This document shows, piece by piece, positions 58,865 through 64,000 of a DNA stretch of 64,000 nucleotides. Each line of letters opens with the position of its first letter. Within the stretch, counting starts at the first letter, position 1. Under the pieces are notes generated by a model that saw nothing but the letters and a program-made list of their open reading frames with translations, did not search any database and was not told the DNA's origin. Made by a program: the position numbers and the translations under genes. This DNA is from Dysidea avara (taxonomy: Eukaryota; Porifera; Demospongiae; Dictyoceratida; Dysideidae): positions 23,454,356 to 23,518,355 of the forward strand of contig NC_089273.1 in the NCBI RefSeq assembly GCF_963678975.1, in the 5' to 3' direction.

Positions 58865-60970
58865 GGTTCACCCAAATTCCAGTCGATTATGGTGAGTTGT
58901 TTTAGAATTTCAATAATAGAAAGTAGGAAAAGCAAGGAAATTGATTTGTTCAGTGAATATGCTTTAAAACTACAATCGCGTAAATTTCCTGCCATCACTT
59001 CCGTTTGGATCAGTCTACAAGGTTGGAATTTGGCTTATAGTAGATTGGCAGACCTGCCAAGGTATAGTTTATCCCTGCAGTCACTTGCGCATAAGTAGGG
59101 TCCGCAAACCGAAAAATCTATATTTTCAAATCAACTTACAAACTATAGTCATGTGTAAGGATAGGATAACTAAGAAAACGCTAGAGTGGCAGTAAATTTA
59201 GTCCCATTTCTCCTAGTGAAAATCACACGAAATACCTTGAATTTGATTGTTTTTGCCGTCGTAATTTGCATTGTTATTCTTTGGGATAAAACTCACTCTC
59301 AAGGTTTGAGAGGTGTCCACTCTTACTATGGAATATAGGTAGTTTATATAATTAATTAATATTTGGTCGTGGCTTCGCGCATATTGCCGATCGTCGAAAA
59401 AAGACGCTTCGTGATCTGAAGCACAGCAGAATTGCAGGAAATTCTGTAACATTTACTGCAGTGATCACCTCCAAGTAAACTACCTGTGTGCAGAATATGG
59501 TGTGGATTGTTGGCCATCTGGCTGAGACCAGCATCGCCCGATTTAGCGAAAAACTCCCTCCGCGATTCAACAAATACTGTAGTCTTGTGCAAATTAACAC
59601 CTTTAGGTGTGCTGAAGTATGGAAATGATAGCTTAGAGCAAGTGTAAACCTACAGCGATGGCTTGATTACTGACGGTAAATTTTACAGTTAGCCGATATC
59701 GCAGTTTATTATGCAAAAGTAAAACTCTTGTAATGAAAGTTTTACGGCACACAGCTAAATATTGCTGACTTGATATGATTATAAATCACTGTGAGCACAA
59801 TAAGATGATCATTTCTGTAGTAAGGATGAAGTTCAGAGGTCTTGAGTGCATTGCCAGATCTATATAGCTATAGCTAGATACGCACATTCAGGTCTTGCAG
59901 CATAGTTATGATCATACACACTATTTTGATAGTTAAATCAGAACTTATAATTATCTGATCATCTATTATTATGGATACTCAGATGCAGTAGCATGCAAGG
60001 TCAGATGGTATGCTCCCCAGACAAGTTTTTACATGCCTTGAAATCACATCTGCATGGAACACTATCATATACAAAGACATGATATTTTCTGTTGGCTAAT
60101 TTTGTACTAAAGAACCAATTTATTCAGTCTCAATCATGTCTAGTAGCTATTATCATATCCTGTGAAAGACATTAAAAACACAGTATTACTTCCATGACAC
60201 AAAATCTCAAAGAATGAAATTTATTTGTGATTTGTAAGAAATTTTGATTTCAACTGTTATAATGAGATGTCAATCAGGTCATTTACTGGAACTTGAAATT
60301 GATATAGTTATATTGGATTGGAACAAACATTTAATAAAAGCAGTAGTAACATGTCACTGAATTTAGAGTAATTGTTGTGATGACTTTGTCATATTAATAA
60401 TAGATCATTTCACAAAACTCAAATAGTTGAAAATTTGTCATTCACTGGGTCTTGATTTTTGAAGGTTTTAAGGTAGAATTTTAGTAGTTTGGAAAATTAC
60501 ATGGAATGAATAAGAGTGGTCCAAACAGATAGGTATACAAATGTACATACATCAAACTGCTGGCTTGAAGATTGCTTTCAGCATATATCTCAACTTTTGA
60601 TTTATTTTACTTATCCTCACAGTAGTCAGCAGAGCAACTCTTCCCTACCATGAACTAAATATAATTGGAGCAAACCCTTGATTTCTGCTTTTGATAGCTA
60701 ATATAATTGTTGCTAATACTGCTCAATGCATAAGTAGGTTCAGCACATACATAAAATAGTACAATTGCATATCAAAATGAAAATGCAGATGCTATGTCTA
60801 GACTATACCTTTTAACCCTGTTAAGTATGGAGAAGAAGATATTTTTCGCAAAAAGGTACAATGATTTTACTATAGCATACGTTAAATTATATAGGTCAAT
60901 TTACACCAATGCAACATAGCTATAACATGTACAATTTGAAGGAAACTCTCCAGGAGAGTAGTCAGATATC
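58865..60970. other. No gene seen
   Basis: An open frame continues out of the LINE tail to 59098 without recognisable content. Short minus-strand frames at 59213-59600 overlap one another and have no domain. Otherwise AT-rich unique sequence. Confidence 0.35.
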
Positions 60971-60992
60971 AAACGGTACGGCCGTACCGTTT
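60971..60992. repeat. 22-bp perfect palindrome
   Basis: AAACGGTACGG is followed directly by its exact reverse complement, centred on GGCC. It could be a dimeric protein-binding site. Nearby sequence (61012-61030) is GC-rich with TTTTCGCGCGCC. Confidence 0.9.
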
Positions 60993-61299
60993 AAGTAGGA
61001 ATCCAGGGGAAATTTTCGCGCGCCTCCAAATATTCCGCCTTTAAAAATCATCCTAGAGATATCTTACGAGAAGAAAATCACCTTTACGGAATAGTACTAG
61101 TCCATATAGTACATAAAACAGCATTAAATACAACAAAACGCTTACAAGTGGCCGGATATAAATTTTTTTAAATCGCCTAAAATCGAATTTTAGCCTCACT
61201 ACCTCACTGCACACTCACTGATCACAGTCGCAAGCCTAGAGCCCAAATGATGCAGCGAACGGCCACCATTTTACGCCACAATAACAATAACAAACTCAC

Positions 61300-61395
61300 C
61301 GGTGGGATGTGCCTTTTGGGGTTCCGACGAGTGTGTGCCCTCTGCGCCTTGTCTTTTCTTTTATCTTCAATCAGGCTGCTTGTTTTCTTCTTCAT
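61300..61395 (-). CDS. Possible first coding exon of an unknown gene
   Basis: On the minus strand an ATG at 61395 opens 32 codons (MKKKTSSLIEDKRKDKAQRA, then HTRRNPKRHIPP). They end in phase 0 at the strong donor CCG|GTGAGT. The peptide is basic and low in complexity. The next exon was not found, so this may be chance. An upstream ATG (61465) in another frame ends within the exon. Confidence 0.25.
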
Positions 61396-61559
61396 CCACC
61401 GAAACCATATTTAGGCGTGAATTTTCCGTATCAACACTTTCTTTAAACAGCGTAATAGACTCCATAAGCTTATTTAAGACGCTTAGACTACGCTACTGTA
61501 CGTAAGAATAGATTATATTCCTTACTGATATAAGATACTAAGACAGTTATTATTATTAT

Positions 61560-64000
61560 TATTATTGTTGATTAGCAAAGCCCACTAGGGGCAACACGCT
61601 AATGAGCATTACAATCACACATTATATTATATTACTTACAGCGTTCTTAAATGTTTCAAGATCTATTGTGTCGATGTTAGGAATTTGAAGGGAGTTCTAT
61701 TGAATAATTGTTCGAGGGAGGAAGGAGTATTTGTACACATCAACTCTTGTTTGCAATTGAGTTAGCTTTTTGAGCACGGGTGGAGGACACTGGAGTTGGT
61801 GACGGTAAGCAATGATCAGGTATTGCTAGTAAGTTCCTGACAATCTTAAATAGGAAGGTGAGTCTAGCAATTGTTCTTCTGTTTTGAAGTGTAGGCCATT
61901 CAAGACTGGTTAACATGTCTGTGATGCTATCATGGTTTTGGTCAGATCTGTGCCAGGGTTTGTTCAAAACGAAACGAGCAGCGCGGTGTTGAATCATTTC
62001 TAGTTTACTAATACTAGTGTGATGATAGGGGTCCCAGATGGTTGAGCAGTATTCTAATGATGGTAAGAGCAATTGTTTGTAGATGTGTTCTTTAATTTCT
62101 GATGGTGCATTGTGGAGATTTCTTTTTAATAATCCAAGGAGTCGATTTGCCTTGTTACAGATGTAATTGATGTGAGGATCCCATGATAATTTGTGGTGGA
62201 GACGGATTCCAAGGTAATTGTGTTCTAATACTGTAGCCAGTGGAATGTCGGACATTTTGTATGTGAAAGTACTCTTGTTATGGTGTGTTGTTATCTGTAA
62301 AATTTTACATTTGGAGATGTTGAATTCCATCATCCAGTCAGTTGCCCATCTTGTCAGTGAGTTTAAATTATCTTAAAGTATTTTATGGTCTTGTGGTGTT
62401 TTAATGGTTTGGTAAATAAGGATATCATCTGCAAAAAGACGGATCTCACTTTGGATGTTGGCAATGATGTCATTGATATAAATCAAGAATAGAACTGGTC
62501 CAAGAACAGACCCTTGGGGAACACCAGATGTTACATCACAAGTGGATGATTTAGAACCTTCTACTATAACTTGCTGTGTGCGACCATGAAGAAAGGATTC
62601 AAGCCAGTGTAATACACTCCCTCTTATTCCATAGTGCCTTAGTTTGTAGAGGAGTCTTGAGTGTGATACTTTATCAAAAGCTTTAGAAAAATCTAGTATT
62701 GCAGCATCAACTTGTAAACTTGTGTCTATTTGTTTGGCAATGTCGTTGATGGTGATAAATAATTGTGACTCACAAGAGTGCTTAGACCTAAATCCGAACT
62801 GTCTGTCAGAAAGAATATTTTGATCTTCCAGATGCTTCATTATTTGACTTACTATAATGTGTTCCATTGATTTGCATATTACTGATGTTAATGAGATGGG
62901 GCGATAGTTTTTTGGGTCAGATTTTTGGCCTTTCTTGAATATTGGACTGACATAGGCATGTTTCCATTGGGATGGTACAGTTCCAGTTTCTAGCGATTGT
63001 TTAAATATGTGAGTAAGCATAGGAGAAATTTCAGCTGCTGTTGTCTTTAGTACAAGTGGATGTAAGGAGTCTGGACCAGGAGATTTTGATGGATCACAGT
63101 TGGTTAGAATGTTGTAAACTCCTTGTTCAGTGATTTCAAATGCTGGTAGAGATGGATGTAATGAAGGACCTTTGTCAGGAATGGTACTGCTGTCGTCATC
63201 AGTTGTGAATACAGATTTGAAATGATCATTTAAAACAGTTGCCTTTTCAATTGGGTGTATTAAAGCATTGCCATTTTCGGGATGTATTAATGTACCAATG
63301 CCATTGTTATCTTGCTTACGGGTTTTCAGGTAGTGCCAAAGAGATTTTCTGTTGTGTGATGATGATACCAGATTTGTCACACATGTTTTGTTCTGGTGTT
63401 TAAGTTTAAAGTTTAGCTCTTTCTGCAGCAATTTGTATTCGGACCAATCAGTGTCACGATGATAGTGCCTGGCTCGATTATACAGTCTTTGCTTCTTTCG
63501 GATTAGCCGTTTCAAAGTGTTAGACATCCATGGTAAGTGAGTTCTAGTACTTGATGTTTTGGTAGGAGTGTGGTCTTCAATAATTTGCTGAAGATTCTGC
63601 ATAAAAAAGGTCCAGTTTTCTTCCAAGCTTGGAGATGATATGCGATTTAATTCAAAATAGGTATGAGAAAGGTTGCATAGTTTTTCTCTGATTGTGTCCC
63701 AATCTGCCAATTTGTAAAGGTAGATTGTTCGGGAAGGTTTCTTCGATATATGATAGGGAATTTGAATGGTTGCTAATACTACATCATGATCACTTAACCC
63801 TGGTGCTGGATGACAGGATAGTACAGAGACAGGATGAGTAGTAAACAATAGGTCTAATGTATTAAGGGCTCTTGTAGGAAAGGTGACTAGATGTGACATC
63901 TGGGTATCATGTGCTAGTGTAACAAGTTTTTGACGGAAATGACATGAAATATATGATTCAGTAGAGTACCATGTTCCCAATCAATACCAGGGCAGTTAAA
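61560..64000 (-). mobile_element. APE-type LINE (CR1/L2-like), nearly full RT, decayed; runs off the window
   Basis: Minus-strand order: end of the AP-endonuclease domain (PGLSDHDVVLA), then RT blocks KSPGPDSLHPLVLK, VSPIFKKGQKSDPKNYRPIS, FGFRSKHSCESQL, AAILDFSKAFDKVSH, TSGVPQGSVLGP and catalytic FADD. Thumb blocks DPHINYICNKANRLLGLLKR and HRAARFVLN follow. The reading frame 63980-61740 is broken only by TAA at 62373-62375, where the sister LINE at 57982 has Gln (LQEDLN). One-base shifts near 63955 and 61765 and a TAG at 61697-61699 (Trp expected in the PRTI..WN motif) complete the damage. The 3' end has the stem GCTAAT/ATTAGC (61571-61603) and an (AAT)n tail (61540-61570). The 5' half lies beyond 64000. 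Confidence 0.9.

Noticed and set aside
61302-61505. Plus-strand 67-codon frame
   Set aside because: Overlaps the candidate minus-strand exon and has no recognisable content.

Overview
The window looks like repeat-rich nuclear DNA from an invertebrate animal. It is AT-rich, carries many families of DNA transposons, MITEs and non-LTR retrotransposons (LINEs), and has one gene with 10 canonical GT-AG introns, half of them only 50-58 nt long. Such short introns together with these repeat types suggest a sponge or another early-branching metazoan. That placement is inference; no diagnostic host gene was recognised. Positions 34297-34496 are a 200-base assembly gap.

Region 1 (1-17866) appears to be one giant DNA transposon. 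Its inverted terminal repeats are about 1.9 kb long and built from ~460-bp tandem units. The left repeat is cut by the window start, and its mirror image predicts about 195 bp more outside. The only recognisable gene inside (11973-15079, minus strand) is a decayed transposase with a zinc-binding-like N-terminus, a DDE core, an OTU-type cysteine protease and a CXC cysteine-rich tail. It carries two apparent frameshifts and three in-frame stops. An old tRNA-derived SINE and a foldback element lie in the interior.

Region 2 (17950-22317) has a foldback repeat followed by the best host-gene candidate. This is an 11-exon plus-strand gene (19374-22317) encoding a predicted 704-residue P-loop ATPase. 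Its Walker A motif exists only after a 51-nt intron is removed. A TATA box lies about 100 bp upstream of the ATG. The gene stops just before a poly-C/CA microsatellite and a dispersed repeat. A 20-bp minisatellite lies at 23945-24405.

Region 3 (27546-45841) holds two copies of an unusual element: a ~325-bp palindrome, ~3 kb of a 31-bp minisatellite, and a ~780-bp unique tail ending in a hairpin. The first copy was later hit by a poly(A)-tailed LINE fragment; the second copy shows the empty site. Between them lie several LINE tails of the restriction-like-endonuclease type. One of these is split by a 3,389-bp transposon with perfect 8-bp target duplications and a decayed Ulp1-type protease.

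Region 4 (45842-64000) is mostly MITEs: three TGTGAC-ended families, palindromic GTAGTGACGTTCACTAC arrays, a hAT-like element with a perfect 8-bp duplication nested in a foldback, and a TA-flanked element. It also has a 65-unit GT repeat, a 5'-truncated LINE (57945-58864) and a nearly full reverse-transcriptase LINE (61560-64000, minus) that runs off the window. Apart from the P-loop gene, no host gene is convincingly supported.
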